Below are positions 36,552 through 45,670 of a stretch of DNA of 64,000 nt, in pieces; within the stretch, counting starts at the first letter, position 1; every line of letters begins with the position of its first letter. Under the pieces are notes generated by a model. The model did no database searches, had not been told where the DNA came from, and saw only the letters and a list, made by a program, of their open reading frames with translations. The translations under genes were made by a program, and so were the position numbers. Origin of the DNA: Oscillospiraceae bacterium (GTDB lineage: Bacteria; Bacillota; Clostridia; Oscillospirales; CAG-272); the NCBI GenBank assembly GCA_015064395.1, contig SVSH01000001.1, forward strand, positions 1-64,000, in the 5' to 3' direction.

Positions 36552-39092
36552 ATGAAAACAGTAAGAGTAAAAAAGATCGTATCGCTGTCTCTGGCACTCA
36601 TCATGATCTTCGGTTGCATGAGCATGCTCATCAGCTGCAAGAGAAATAAGGGCCCCATCATCGACAACGAAACCACCCACCTTGTCCTCTCCACCCAGGA
36701 GCTGGACGGCGTATTCAACCCCTTCTACTCCTCCTCCGCTCCTGACGGCTCTGTCGTCGGTATGACCCAGATCGGCATGCTTTCCGCCGATAAGGACGGT
36801 AAGGTCGCATTCGGTAAGGATGAGGCTTGCGTCGTTCTGGACTATGAGGCAATCACCAACACCAAGGCAGACGGTACCGTTGATACCACTGTCTACCGCT
36901 TCGTTCTGAAGAACGATCTGAAGTTCTCCAACGGCTCGCCCCTGACCATGAGGGACGTTCTGTTTAACCTGTACGTATACCTGGATCCTGCTTACTACGG
37001 CAGCTCCACCATCTACTCCACCGATATCGTCGGTCTTCTGGAGTACCGTACCCAGAGCCACAACAAGAACGAGCAGGACGGCTTTAACGAGCAGTTCGAC
37101 GCTCTGGCAGCGGACAGAGTTCTGCGCCTGGTTGAGTGTCTCGAGAGCGTTTATGACGAGAACAAAAACACCAGCTTGACGGACGCTCAGATGACCCAAC
37201 AGCTGACCGCCGTTATGAACGACATTGTCGGTATGGGCGGCGAGCAGGCACTGCTCTACAACACCGTTGTTGACGACTACAACCTGGCAAAGCAGTACTT
37301 CCGCGATGAGCTGGAGAAGGACTACACCTACGCCAAGGGCACCGCTCAGGATATCGTCTTCACCGACAAGAACGGCAACAAGGTTACTCTGACCACCGAT
37401 ACCGAGGCATTCCTCTATAACGAGGGCCTGATCAAGTGGGATGAGGATCAGTACAAGTTCATCTACTCTCTGGGTGAGAAGAGCAAGGATTGGTCGGAAG
37501 AGCAGGCCATCGATGCTATCTACCAGAGCTACGTTCCCAACAAGGTCAATGAGGTCGTTCAGTACTGGGCTACCGCGAATGAACTGCTGACCTACTTCTC
37601 CTTCCTGGAGAAGCAGAAGTACTTCGAGACGCTGGACGAGAAGATCGAGAGCATTTCCGGTATTCGCTATGCAAACCGCACCGAGGCCGTTACCGTCAAC
37701 GGTGTTACTTATGAGGCTCCCGTTCTGGATGCCAACGGCGCTCCCACCTCGGGCCACGAGGTTCTTGAGATCACCATCAACAAGGTTGACCCCAAGGCAA
37801 TTTGGAACTTCGCATTCACCGTCGCTCCCATGTACTACTACTCCAATGCCGAGCAGATCGCAAAGTTTGACTACGAGAAGAACTTTGGCGTTGAGTTCGG
37901 TAGCATCGAATTCCAGGATACCGTTATCAAGGATCCCGATAAGATCGGTGTTCCCGTAGGTGCAGGCGCTTACAAGGCAACCACCAGTACGGGAGATTCC
38001 TCCAACGTAACCAAGGGTACCTTCAGAGCGAATAACATGGTTTACTTTGAGCGTAACGAGCACTTTATGTTCGACGTTAAGATCAAGTACGTAGACTACA
38101 AGGTCGTATCCACCAACCTGATGCTTGAGTCTCTGTACGCCGGCGACGTTCACATGGTTGAGCCCGCTTGTAAGCAGGAAAACATCGACGACATCACCTC
38201 CAGAAAGGATGATGGCTTTGCAAGCACCGCCGTTATGACCAACGGTTACGGTTACATCGGTATCAACGCAGAGAAGATTCCCAGCATCGCCGTCAGACGT
38301 GCTATCATGTACGCCATCAATACCCAGTATGCCGTTGACTACTACTTTGGTTACTCCAAGCCCATCACCCGTCCTATGACCAAGGCTTCTTGGGCATATC
38401 CCGAAGGCGTGGATGAACAGGGCCAGTACTATAAGTTCGATGACACCGGTGCTACCAGTGAGCAGCTTCTGATCGAAGACGGCTTTACCAAGAACGCAAA
38501 GGGCGTATATCAGAAGGGTGACCACGTATGTAAGTACATCTTCACCATCGCCGGTGACACCACCGACCACCCCGCTTACATGGCTCTGAAGAGAGCTGCC
38601 GAGATCCTCAACGAGCATGGCTTTGATATCGAGGTTAAGACTGACATCAACGCGCTCAGAAAGCTGAGCAGCGGTGACCTGACCGTTTGGGCAGCTGCTT
38701 GGGGTGCCGGCGTTGACCCTGATATGTATCAGGTATACCACATGGATTCTACCGCAGGCTCTACCTCCAACTGGGGCTACCGCGCCATCAAGAAAAATGC
38801 CGGCGGCAAGTATGACTTTGAGCTCAACCTGGTAAAGGAGCTCTCCGAGATCATCGACAAGGCAAGAGAAACGCTGGACGAGAGCCGCAGAGCTGCTTAC
38901 TATAAGGACGCGCTGGATCTCGTTATGGAGCTGGCAGTTGAGCTTCCCACCTACCAGAGAAGTGACCTGTTTGCTTACAACACCAACATCATTGACGTCA
39001 ATTCGCTGACTCCCGCATCCGAGCTGACTCCCTACAACGGCCCCATGAGCCGCATCTGGGAGGTAAGCCTGAACGAGACCAATAAAGACTAA
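36552..39092 (+). CDS. oppA: oligopeptide ABC transporter substrate-binding lipoprotein
   Basis: An 846-residue solute-binding protein of family 5 (OppA/DppA type). The N-terminus is a lipoprotein signal with LISC (Cys29). Family features include FVLKNDLKFSNGSPLTMRDV near residue 120, KVVSTNLMLESLYAGDVHMV, and AVRRAIMYAINTQYAVDYYF. The C-terminal half has VWAAAWGAGVDPDMYQVY and LVMELAVELPTYQRSDLFAYN, where Opp proteins close over the peptide. It is longer than typical members (about 540-650 residues), because of an inserted, acidic, Tyr-rich region around residues 150-370. RBS AAGGAGAAACC precedes ATG. It is followed by the two permeases and two ATPases, so peptide import is well supported; substrate size is unknown. 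Confidence 0.93.
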   Translation: MKTVRVKKIVSLSLALIMIFGCMSMLISCKRNKGPIIDNETTHLVLSTQELDGVFNPFYSSSAPDGSVVGMTQIGMLSADKDGKVAFGKDEACVVLDYEAITNTKADGTVDTTVYRFVLKNDLKFSNGSPLTMRDVLFNLYVYLDPAYYGSSTIYSTDIVGLLEYRTQSHNKNEQDGFNEQFDALAADRVLRLVECLESVYDENKNTSLTDAQMTQQLTAVMNDIVGMGGEQALLYNTVVDDYNLAKQYFRDELEKDYTYAKGTAQDIVFTDKNGNKVTLTTDTEAFLYNEGLIKWDEDQYKFIYSLGEKSKDWSEEQAIDAIYQSYVPNKVNEVVQYWATANELLTYFSFLEKQKYFETLDEKIESISGIRYANRTEAVTVNGVTYEAPVLDANGAPTSGHEVLEITINKVDPKAIWNFAFTVAPMYYYSNAEQIAKFDYEKNFGVEFGSIEFQDTVIKDPDKIGVPVGAGAYKATTSTGDSSNVTKGTFRANNMVYFERNEHFMFDVKIKYVDYKVVSTNLMLESLYAGDVHMVEPACKQENIDDITSRKDDGFASTAVMTNGYGYIGINAEKIPSIAVRRAIMYAINTQYAVDYYFGYSKPITRPMTKASWAYPEGVDEQGQYYKFDDTGATSEQLLIEDGFTKNAKGVYQKGDHVCKYIFTIAGDTTDHPAYMALKRAAEILNEHGFDIEVKTDINALRKLSSGDLTVWAAAWGAGVDPDMYQVYHMDSTAGSTSNWGYRAIKKNAGGKYDFELNLVKELSEIIDKARETLDESRRAAYYKDALDLVMELAVELPTYQRSDLFAYNTNIIDVNSLTPASELTPYNGPMSRIWEVSLNETNKD

Positions 39093-39116
39093 TTCGAGAT
39101 ACGAGGAAAAGCAGAA

Positions 39117-40424
39117 ATGTTCAAATATGTGCTGAAAAGACTTGCTCTTTCGGTCGTCGTTCTCTTGGGCGTTTCGGTCATCATCTACTTCCTTGTAAGA
39201 TTGATGCCGACCGATTATCTGGAAAACAAGTTCTCCTCGCAGTTGCAGCAGGGAACGATCACCCACGATCAGCTGGACGAATTCAAAAAGAGATACGGTC
39301 TTTATATGCCCGAGGCGTATTTGTCCCTTGAAATGGACGGATATGAAAAGCCTTTCCAAAAGGATGCTAAGGTAAAGAAGTATGAGGATGTCCAAAACGG
39401 CTTGATCTCGTACGAGGAATTTTACGCGGGCAAATATGAAAGTGACAACAATACCGTCCTCGAGTTGAACGAGGACGGTACCTGGAGTCTCCTCGACACG
39501 AGCGGGGAGACGAACCGGGTGATTTCCACGGGCCTGTTTACGGCGGACGAGCAAAGCGTTGTCCTTTCGCAAGGTCCGGATCGGCAGACCGTAGCGGTCA
39601 CCTACCGCAAGGCCTCCGTTTGGGATAAGTTCGTAGCGGTTCTGGGCGGTTATTTCTCTTGGCTGGGCAACATGCTTCAGGGCGACCTGGGCGACTCCTT
39701 CCTGTATCAGCTGCCGGTTGGTGAGGTAATTGCTGACCACATGTGGATCTCCTTCCTGATCTCGCTGGTGGCGCTGATCTTCCAGTTTGCGATTGCCATC
39801 CCCCTGGGTATCATCAGTGCTACCCGTCAGTATTCGATCGTAGACTACTCGGTCACCGTCATCACCATGATCGGTATTTCGCTGCCTTCCTTCTTCTTTG
39901 CAGCACTGTTGATCAAGGTATTCTCGAGCTGGCTGGGGTGGTTCCCGGCATCGGGCCTTGTCAGCGGAGGCGCAGCGAGCACGGGCATTGCGTATGCCCT
40001 TGATATGCTGCACCACCTGGTGCTCCCCATGCTCGTTCTGATCGTTCTTTCGATTGGCGGTTTGATGCGTTATACCAGAACGAATATGCTGGAGGTTCTC
40101 AACTCCGACTATATCCGTACGGCACGCGCCAAGGGCCTTTCCGAAAAGAAGGTTATCTACGTTCACGCCTTCCGCAACACCATGATCCCGCTGATGACCA
40201 TGCTTGCCGGTATTCTTCCTTCGCTGTTCGGCGGTGCGATGATTACCGAGGAAGTGTTTGCGATCGACGGTATCGGCCGTCTTGCCTATAAGGCACTGCA
40301 GCAGGGTGACGTTCCGTTCATCATGGGATACAATATGTTCCTTGCCGTGCTGACTGTGATCGGTACGCTGTTCTCGGATCTGATGTATGCCGTCGTTGAC
40401 CCGCGCGTTAAACTGTCTAAATAA
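39117..40424 (+). CDS. oppB: oligopeptide ABC transporter permease (OppB type) with large insertion
   Basis: A 435-residue inner-membrane permease. The first helix (about 8-30) carries the OppB N-terminal pattern (RLALSVVVLLGVSVIIYFLVRLMP). The permease core begins near residue 205 (ISFLISLVALIFQFAIAIPLG), and the EAA loop is YIRTARAKGLSEKKVIYVHAF, contacting the ATPase. Between helix one and the core lies an extracytoplasmic segment of about 150 residues (acidic, Tyr-rich, with SWLGNMLQGDLGDSF at its end). OppB proteins are usually 305-340 residues, so most of this is an insertion. It starts 24 bases after oppA and two bases before the frame of oppC. Function as an Opp permease is firm; the insertion is unexplained. 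Confidence 0.93.
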   Translation: MFKYVLKRLALSVVVLLGVSVIIYFLVRLMPTDYLENKFSSQLQQGTITHDQLDEFKKRYGLYMPEAYLSLEMDGYEKPFQKDAKVKKYEDVQNGLISYEEFYAGKYESDNNTVLELNEDGTWSLLDTSGETNRVISTGLFTADEQSVVLSQGPDRQTVAVTYRKASVWDKFVAVLGGYFSWLGNMLQGDLGDSFLYQLPVGEVIADHMWISFLISLVALIFQFAIAIPLGIISATRQYSIVDYSVTVITMIGISLPSFFFAALLIKVFSSWLGWFPASGLVSGGAASTGIAYALDMLHHLVLPMLVLIVLSIGGLMRYTRTNMLEVLNSDYIRTARAKGLSEKKVIYVHAFRNTMIPLMTMLAGILPSLFGGAMITEEVFAIDGIGRLAYKALQQGDVPFIMGYNMFLAVLTVIGTLFSDLMYAVVDPRVKLSK

Positions 40425-40447
40425 TTTTGAGCAATATGGAGAAAAAA

Positions 40448-41503
40448 ATGGACGAAAATAATGTAGTGCTCGAAGAAAATAACGAGGAGCTCTTCGAGGA
40501 AGAAATACATTATAAGGAAATGTCGCCGACGAGAATGGTGGTCAGAAGATTCTTCCGATCCCGCTTGTCTCTGTTTGGTGTTATCATACTGGCGGCTTTG
40601 TTTATGTTTTCTTTCATCGGTCCTCCTCTGATGCATGCCGGCGGCTATCAATGGGCAGAAACGGAAACGGACCATACGCCTACCTTGAAAAGAGCAACCT
40701 CCGAGCTTGACGTGAAAACGACCGACGCCGAAGGAAACGAATACTCTGTTATCGTGTTCGTTGAGGAAGAGGTCGGCATCAATTCGTACGCACCCCTGTC
40801 GTCTTCCCACTGGTTGGGCACGGATGAAAAGGGTATGGATATCTTTATCCGACTGATGTACGGCGGCCGCGTTTCGCTCACACTGGGTTTTGTAGTCGTC
40901 ATCATTCAGACGATCATCGGAATTATCATGGGTGGAATCGCAGGATATTTCGGTGGCAGAGCGGATCAGATCATCATGCGTCTGGTCGATATTCTGAACT
41001 GTATCCCCACGCTTCCCATCCTTCTGATCGCTTCGGTCGTCATTGACTCGTGGGAGATCGAAAGCTCCATGAGAATTTACTATCTGATGCTGATACTGAC
41101 GATATTCGGTTGGAGCGGAACTGCCAGAATGGTAAGAGGTCAGATCCTTTATCTGCGTGAGCAGGAGTACATCGTTGCCTGCGAGGTCATGGGTATTCCC
41201 ACGTGGAGAAGAATTTTCAAGCACCTGGTTCCCAACGTTATGCCCCAGCTGATCGTCAGCATGACACTGGGACTTGGCGGCATCATCCTTTCTGAGTCGA
41301 CCCTGAGTTACCTGGGTCTGGGTATCCCGCTGCCTTACGCCGCGTGGGGTACGATGATCTCGGCCTCCACCGACCCTGTTACCATGGCATTCTATCCCAA
41401 TTTGTGGATCCCTGCCGGTATTCTGATCGTTGCGGCAGTTCTGGCATTCAACTTTGTTGGTGACGGTCTGCGTGACGCAATGGACCCCAAGGCCCGGAGG
41501 TGA
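40448..41503 (+). CDS. oppC: oligopeptide ABC transporter permease (OppC type)
   Basis: A 351-residue permease. ATG at 40448 is preferred: GGAG lies six bases before it. An upstream TTG (40427) and ATG (40436) overlap that site and lack their own. A cytoplasmic acidic N-terminus precedes helix one (LFGVIILAALFMFSFIG). The OppC N-terminal motif HWLGTDEKGMDIFIRLMYGG lies near residue 120, and the EAA loop is YIVACEVMGIPTWRRIFKHL. It contains the usual last periplasmic/helix region (LSYLGLGIPLPYAAWG). It forms the importer channel with OppB and is encoded directly between oppB and oppD. The segment of about 60 residues between helix one and the core is somewhat longer than usual. Confidence 0.95.
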   Translation: MDENNVVLEENNEELFEEEIHYKEMSPTRMVVRRFFRSRLSLFGVIILAALFMFSFIGPPLMHAGGYQWAETETDHTPTLKRATSELDVKTTDAEGNEYSVIVFVEEEVGINSYAPLSSSHWLGTDEKGMDIFIRLMYGGRVSLTLGFVVVIIQTIIGIIMGGIAGYFGGRADQIIMRLVDILNCIPTLPILLIASVVIDSWEIESSMRIYYLMLILTIFGWSGTARMVRGQILYLREQEYIVACEVMGIPTWRRIFKHLVPNVMPQLIVSMTLGLGGIILSESTLSYLGLGIPLPYAAWGTMISASTDPVTMAFYPNLWIPAGILIVAAVLAFNFVGDGLRDAMDPKARR

Positions 41504-41508
41504 TGAGT

Positions 41509-42681
41509 ATGAGTAAGAAAATGAAAAATCCCAATCTGCTCACGCTGAAGGAGAGCCGTGCGATCATCAAGAGCAATTTGCGCGAGATGAAGCGTCTTGA
41601 GAAGATCAAGCGTGAAAAGCGCACCATCGACCAGTTTACGACGGTGATGGACTCCAATGACAACGTCGTGGAGATCCGCGATCTGGAAACGTATTTCTTT
41701 ACGGATAACGGCGTCGTTCGCTCGGTCAACAAAATTTCCTTTGATATTCCCAAGGACTCCATCGTCGGTCTTGTCGGCGAGTCCGGCTGCGGAAAGAGCG
41801 TTACCAGCCTTTCCATCATGCAGCTCGTTCAGGCCCCTCAGGGCCAGGTCGTTGGCGGCGAGATCCGCTTCAATTCGGGCGAGCTTGGCCAGGACGAAGC
41901 GGAACACGACCGCTGCTATGACGTGACCAAGATGCCGACGCTGGATATGTGCCGCATCAGAGGTAAGGATATTTCCATGATCTTCCAGGAACCCATGACG
42001 AGCTTGAACCCCGTTTTCACGGTCGGTTATCAGATCGAGGAGGTCTTCTACCTCAACAACCCCGAGGCGACCAAGGAAGAGGCACGTCAGAAGGCCATCG
42101 ATATGCTGACGCTGGTCGGTATCCCGATGCCCGAGACCATGATCGAGTATTATCCTCACCAGCTCTCGGGCGGTATGCGTCAGAGAGTTATGATCGCCAT
42201 CGCCCTGACGGGCAACCCCAAGCTGATCATTGCCGACGAGCCCACCACGGCACTGGACGTTACCATCCAGAGTCAGATTCTGAAGCTACTGAAGAAGGTT
42301 CAGGGCGAGTGCGGTGCATCCATCCTGCTGATCACCCACGACCTGGGCGTTGTTGCCGAGATGGCTGATTACGTTGTAGTCATGTACGCCGGTAAGATCG
42401 TCGAAAAGGGAACGGTTTACGAGATCTTTGATAACCCCATGCACCCTTATACGATGGGTATTCAGAAGGCGAAGCCCTCGCTGGCTTCCGATGCGGCCGA
42501 GGAGCTTTACAGCATCCCCGGTAACGTTCCCAATCCCATCAACATTCCCGATGAGTGCTTGTTCAAGGGCAGATGCAACAGAAAGTGCGGCAAGTGCGAA
42601 GGCAAGCCTTATCCCAAGGAAATCAAGATCACCGAAACGCACAGCGTATTCTGTCATCTGTACGATGAGGAAGGAGAGTGA
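41509..42681 (+). CDS. oppD: oligopeptide ABC transporter ATPase (OppD type)
   Basis: A 390-residue ABC ATPase. The ATG at 41509 lies eight bases after GGAGG; GTG 41500 and ATG 41503 are too close to that site. Motifs are Walker [12 protein letters not shown], signature LSGGMRQRV, Walker B LIIADEPTTALD and switch His in LLITHDLG. The C-terminal OppD/F extension (PNPINIPDECLFKGRCNRKC) contains a cluster of five to six cysteines typical of Dpp/Opp ATPases, some of which bind an iron-sulphur cluster. An N-terminal extension of about 50 charged residues precedes the ABC domain. It pairs with OppF to drive peptide import. Confidence 0.95.
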   Translation: MSKKMKNPNLLTLKESRAIIKSNLREMKRLEKIKREKRTIDQFTTVMDSNDNVVEIRDLETYFFTDNGVVRSVNKISFDIPKDSIVGLVGESGCGKSVTSLSIMQLVQAPQGQVVGGEIRFNSGELGQDEAEHDRCYDVTKMPTLDMCRIRGKDISMIFQEPMTSLNPVFTVGYQIEEVFYLNNPEATKEEARQKAIDMLTLVGIPMPETMIEYYPHQLSGGMRQRVMIAIALTGNPKLIIADEPTTALDVTIQSQILKLLKKVQGECGASILLITHDLGVVAEMADYVVVMYAGKIVEKGTVYEIFDNPMHPYTMGIQKAKPSLASDAAEELYSIPGNVPNPINIPDECLFKGRCNRKCGKCEGKPYPKEIKITETHSVFCHLYDEEGE

Positions 42682-42685
42682 GCCA

Positions 42686-43726
42686 ATGGAAGATATGAAG
42701 CAAAATGCTCCCGCGGCTGAAAAGGATTATATCCTTGAGGTTGACGGTCTGAAGCAGTATTTTCCCGTTGCCAAGGATTTCTTTGGCAAGCCGGTCGCTT
42801 ACCTTCGTGCGGTAGACGGTGTTTCCTTTAAGCTGGAAAGAGGTAAGACGCTGGGCGTCGTTGGTGAGTCCGGTTGCGGCAAAACGACGCTGGGCCGTAC
42901 CATCCTCCGTCTGTATGACGTGACCGAGGGTAGCGCTATCTACAACACCTTAAATGAGAACGGCGAGAAAAAGACGTATGATCTTGCCAAGATCAGCAAG
43001 AAGGAATTTTACAATCTCAGATCCGAGCTTCAGCTGGTATTCCAGGATCCCTATTCCTCGCTGCCTCCCAGGATGACGGTCGGTGCCATCATCGGCGAGG
43101 CTGTCCGGGTGCACAAGATCGTACCGGATGCTGAGGTGAACAACTACGTCAGAAACGTTATGGCGAGATGCGGTCTGCAGCCTCACCATTTCGACCGTTA
43201 TCCCCACGAATTCTCGGGCGGTCAGCGTCAGAGAATTTGTATCGCAAGAGCGCTTGCGGTCAATCCCAAGCTGGTCATCTGCGACGAGCCGGTATCTGCA
43301 CTGGACGTTTCCATCCAGGCACAGATCATCAACCTGCTCAAAAAGCTGCAAAGAGAAGAGGGAATGTCCTACATTTTCATTTCTCATGACCTGTCTGTCG
43401 TCAAGTACATCTCGGATGAGATCGCCGTTATGTACCTTGGCAACATCGTAGAGATGGGCTCGACCAAGGAGATCTGCACCAACGCCAAGCACCCCTACAC
43501 CCAGGCGCTGTTCTCGGCTGTTCCCGTGGCTAACCCCCACGCCAAGTCGGATCCCGTTGCCCTGGAGGGTGAGCTTCCCAGCCCGGCCAATCCGCCTAAG
43601 GGCTGTAAGTTCCACACCAGATGCAAGTACTGCACCGACAAGTGCCGCGAGGAAGCACCTGTGATGAAGGATATTGGTAACGGACACTTTGTCACTTGCC
43701 ATTTGATGCAAGAAACGGAGCAGTAA
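42686..43726 (+). CDS. oppF: oligopeptide ABC transporter ATPase (OppF type)
   Basis: A 346-residue ABC ATPase. ATG 42686 follows AAGGAGAG and lies four bases after the oppD stop. It shows Walker [13 protein letters not shown], an OppF-type Q-loop region ([17 protein letters not shown]), signature FSGGQRQRI, Walker [13 protein letters not shown] and FISHDLSVV. The C-terminal extension has [15 protein letters not shown], the cysteine cluster usual for OppF. Together with OppD it forms the energising heterodimer. No terminator separates it from the small membrane protein gene that follows. Confidence 0.95.
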   Translation: MEDMKQNAPAAEKDYILEVDGLKQYFPVAKDFFGKPVAYLRAVDGVSFKLERGKTLGVVGESGCGKTTLGRTILRLYDVTEGSAIYNTLNENGEKKTYDLAKISKKEFYNLRSELQLVFQDPYSSLPPRMTVGAIIGEAVRVHKIVPDAEVNNYVRNVMARCGLQPHHFDRYPHEFSGGQRQRICIARALAVNPKLVICDEPVSALDVSIQAQIINLLKKLQREEGMSYIFISHDLSVVKYISDEIAVMYLGNIVEMGSTKEICTNAKHPYTQALFSAVPVANPHAKSDPVALEGELPSPANPPKGCKFHTRCKYCTDKCREEAPVMKDIGNGHFVTCHLMQETEQ

Positions 43727-43735
43727 GATACTGTT

Positions 43736-43996
43736 ATGAAAAAAGAAAAAAAGAAAAAGGTCAAAACGGTGTATCTCGAGGACAAGGGAGAAACGATATA
43801 CTCCATGGCCGCTCTGTACGGCAGAACGCCCGAGGAGCAGGAGGAATTCAACAGAAAGAGGAAGGGCAATGACGCGACGCCTTCGGAGCGCCTTGCCATG
43901 ATCCGGGCGGCATTTTCTGTCTACGGGCCGATGCTGTTGATCGTCGTTGGCGGCTTTGCCCTCTCGGCACTCTTGATGTACCTGTTCTTGAAATAA
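43736..43996 (+). CDS. small single-helix membrane protein
   Basis: An 86-residue protein I do not recognise. It starts with a very basic MKKEKKKKVK segment, has a charged middle (TPEEQEEFNRKRKG) and one C-terminal helix (about 66-85, LLIVVGGFALSALLMYLFL), giving a cytoplasmic N-terminus and a tail anchor. It begins nine bases after oppF and is followed directly by a terminator, so it is the last gene of the protease-opp operon. The ribosome binding site is weak (GGAG far upstream). Position and clean end support it as real, but the function is unknown. Confidence 0.6.
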   Translation: MKKEKKKKVKTVYLEDKGETIYSMAALYGRTPEEQEEFNRKRKGNDATPSERLAMIRAAFSVYGPMLLIVVGGFALSALLMYLFLK

Positions 43997-44004
43997 CCGA
44001 GATC

Positions 44005-44040
44005 AAAAAAACTCTCACCCGATGCGGGTGAGAGTTTTTT
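44005..44040. terminator. bidirectional terminator
   Basis: Arms AAAAAACTCTCACCCG and CGGGTGAGAGTTTTTT around a three-base loop. It ends the protease-opp operon on the plus strand and the VanY-type carboxypeptidase operon on the minus strand. Confidence 0.92.
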
Positions 44041-44046
44041 GCTTTA

Positions 44047-45048
44047 CTATTGGGATGATTCCGCCAGATATTCCTCCAGTGTGATGCCGCGGCGGGTGAT
44101 CTCCATGGCGGCTTCGCGGCCGACAAAACGGTAGTGCCAGGACTCGTAGGCGTAGCCGGTCACGTCGGTCTTGTCCTTGGGGTAGCGCAAGATAAAGCCG
44201 AACTGGCAGGCGTTCTGCTGCAGCCAATGGAAGGCGGCGGTCGGTTCAAACTGATCGTTGGTCAGATCCGTCATGCGCGTTGTCATAAAGTCCACGCACA
44301 GTCCCGATTGATGCTCGCTCTTACCCGGCTCGGCCGAATAGGACAGGGCAACCGCGCGGGCGTCCTCGTAGCTCAATTTATTTCTGCCTTTTTGAATATA
44401 AAACATTTGAATATAATCATAGCCGAAATAGGCGTAGGCATCCTGCGAAATGCCGGACTGCTCGGTCTTGATATGATTGTTGTGATTGGCCTCCTGATAG
44501 CTGTAGGAGCGGTAGCCGCTGGTGACAAAGGTGTCCGTGATGCCGTCGGCTCTCATGCAAAGCAGCATGGCTTTGAGCGCGGCCGCCGCGGTCGAGTCGA
44601 GCTGAATGCTCTTGCCGTACAGCGTGTCTCCCACATGAAGCGTGACGAGCTGGGAGGGCACGTAATATTTGCCCAGTGGATACTGCTTGTTGACGAGCAG
44701 TATATCCTCCTTGTTGGCAAAGGAAGTAGAGATCGCGGGCAGGTAGGGGGTGACGTCGTATGAGTAGCGGTAGTCCTCGCCGGGGGTAGTATCTATCGGG
44801 GGATCGTCGTCGTTACCCGGAGGATCGAGCGGCGCATCGGGCGCGGGATCGTCGCCGTCGTCAGGCGCGTCTCCCGGTTCATCGCCCTCATCGTCCGGAT
44901 CTGTGCCGGGCGAAGTATCTTCCGATGGGCTGTCAGGCTCTGGTGTATCATTCGGCATCAGCGGCCCTCCGGGGCGAACCAAGAGCAGCGCGCCGATCAA
45001 AACGACAATGATCAGCAAAAGGGGAAGGACCGATTTGATTTGTTTCAT
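44047..45048 (-). CDS. membrane-anchored VanY-type D-Ala-D-Ala carboxypeptidase
   Basis: A 333-residue M15B metallopeptidase. The start at 45048 gives a basic N-terminus and one helix (about 7-24), followed by a Pro/Asp/Glu-rich linker to about residue 95 that spans the wall. The catalytic domain shows TSGYRSYSYQ, the zinc motif SEHQSGLCVDF (His and Asp ligands) and ESWHYRFVG (catalytic Glu and third ligand). Such enzymes trim the terminal D-alanine from peptidoglycan stem peptides. There is no linked vanHAX or vanRS set, so housekeeping wall trimming is more likely than glycopeptide resistance. It is the last gene after mnmM-like, 38 bases downstream, and ends at the shared terminator. Confidence 0.92.
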   Translation of the reverse strand: MKQIKSVLPLLLIIVVLIGALLLVRPGGPLMPNDTPEPDSPSEDTSPGTDPDDEGDEPGDAPDDGDDPAPDAPLDPPGNDDDPPIDTTPGEDYRYSYDVTPYLPAISTSFANKEDILLVNKQYPLGKYYVPSQLVTLHVGDTLYGKSIQLDSTAAAALKAMLLCMRADGITDTFVTSGYRSYSYQEANHNNHIKTEQSGISQDAYAYFGYDYIQMFYIQKGRNKLSYEDARAVALSYSAEPGKSEHQSGLCVDFMTTRMTDLTNDQFEPTAAFHWLQQNACQFGFILRYPKDKTDVTGYAYESWHYRFVGREAAMEITRRGITLEEYLAESSQ

Positions 45049-45086
45049 GAAGTGCGGATGTCCTTTCTTGGCATCATTGAGAAAAG

Positions 45087-45650
45087 TCAGGGACGGGGCG
45101 GCTTGGTCTCCACCATGATGAAAAAGGGTGAGGTGGGAGAATTGATGATCTTGACCAGCGTGGCGCATACCTTGTGACGGGAGATGCCGGACAGGTAATC
45201 ACAGATCATCTTGCCCTCGGCCTCGCCCTCCTCGTGCCCGGGGTAGACGGCGATGTTGAGAATGCCGTCGGGGGCGAGCAGATCGATGGCCGCTTCAATC
45301 GCGGGCATGGTCGTCTCGCGCATGGTCGTGATGCGCTTGTCGCCGCCGGGCAGATAGCCCAGATTGAACATTCCTGCGCGGATGGGCTCCTTGACGTAGT
45401 CCTTGACCAAATGGTGCGATGCGTGAATGAGGGTGTAGTTGTCGGGACAGCCCCATTCCTTGAGATTTTTTGCGGTGGATTCAACGGCCTGCGCTTGAAT
45501 ATCAAAGGCGTACACGTGGCCGCTCTCGCCGACGGTACGGGAGAGAAAAGCGGTGTCGTGGCCGTTACCCATGGTAAAGTCCACGGCAACGTCGCCCTCT
45601 CGCAGATGAGTCAAAATAAAATGCTTATGCAATTCGAGTAAGTCGATCAT
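45087..45650 (-). CDS. mnmM: MnmM/YtqB-family tRNA methyltransferase
   Basis: A 187-residue class I SAM-dependent methyltransferase. The SAM site is VDFTMGNGHDTAFL, followed by VYAFDIQAQAV. The family signature FNLGYLPGGDK occurs near residue 98, with IAVYPGHEEG further on, both typical of the YtqB group now assigned to the last methyl step of mnm5s2U in tRNA wobble position 34. GAGG lies about ten bases before ATG. It starts 20 bases after the DUF6062-like gene and is followed by the carboxypeptidase gene in one minus-strand operon. The family call is strong; the exact tRNA product is by homology. Confidence 0.88.
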   Translation of the reverse strand: MIDLLELHKHFILTHLREGDVAVDFTMGNGHDTAFLSRTVGESGHVYAFDIQAQAVESTAKNLKEWGCPDNYTLIHASHHLVKDYVKEPIRAGMFNLGYLPGGDKRITTMRETTMPAIEAAIDLLAPDGILNIAVYPGHEEGEAEGKMICDYLSGISRHKVCATLVKIINSPTSPFFIMVETKPPRP

Positions 45651-45670
45651 CGTATCATAACCTCGTGACG

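Noticed and set aside
36504..40166. Minus-strand open frame of about 1,220 codons opposite oppA and oppB
   Set aside because: It runs across two well-identified genes and their gap. The product has no recognisable motif, so it is a shadow frame.
44047..45048. Vancomycin-resistance vanY
   Set aside because: The enzyme family fits, but no vanHAX, vanRS or vanZ genes are near. A general wall-trimming role is more likely.
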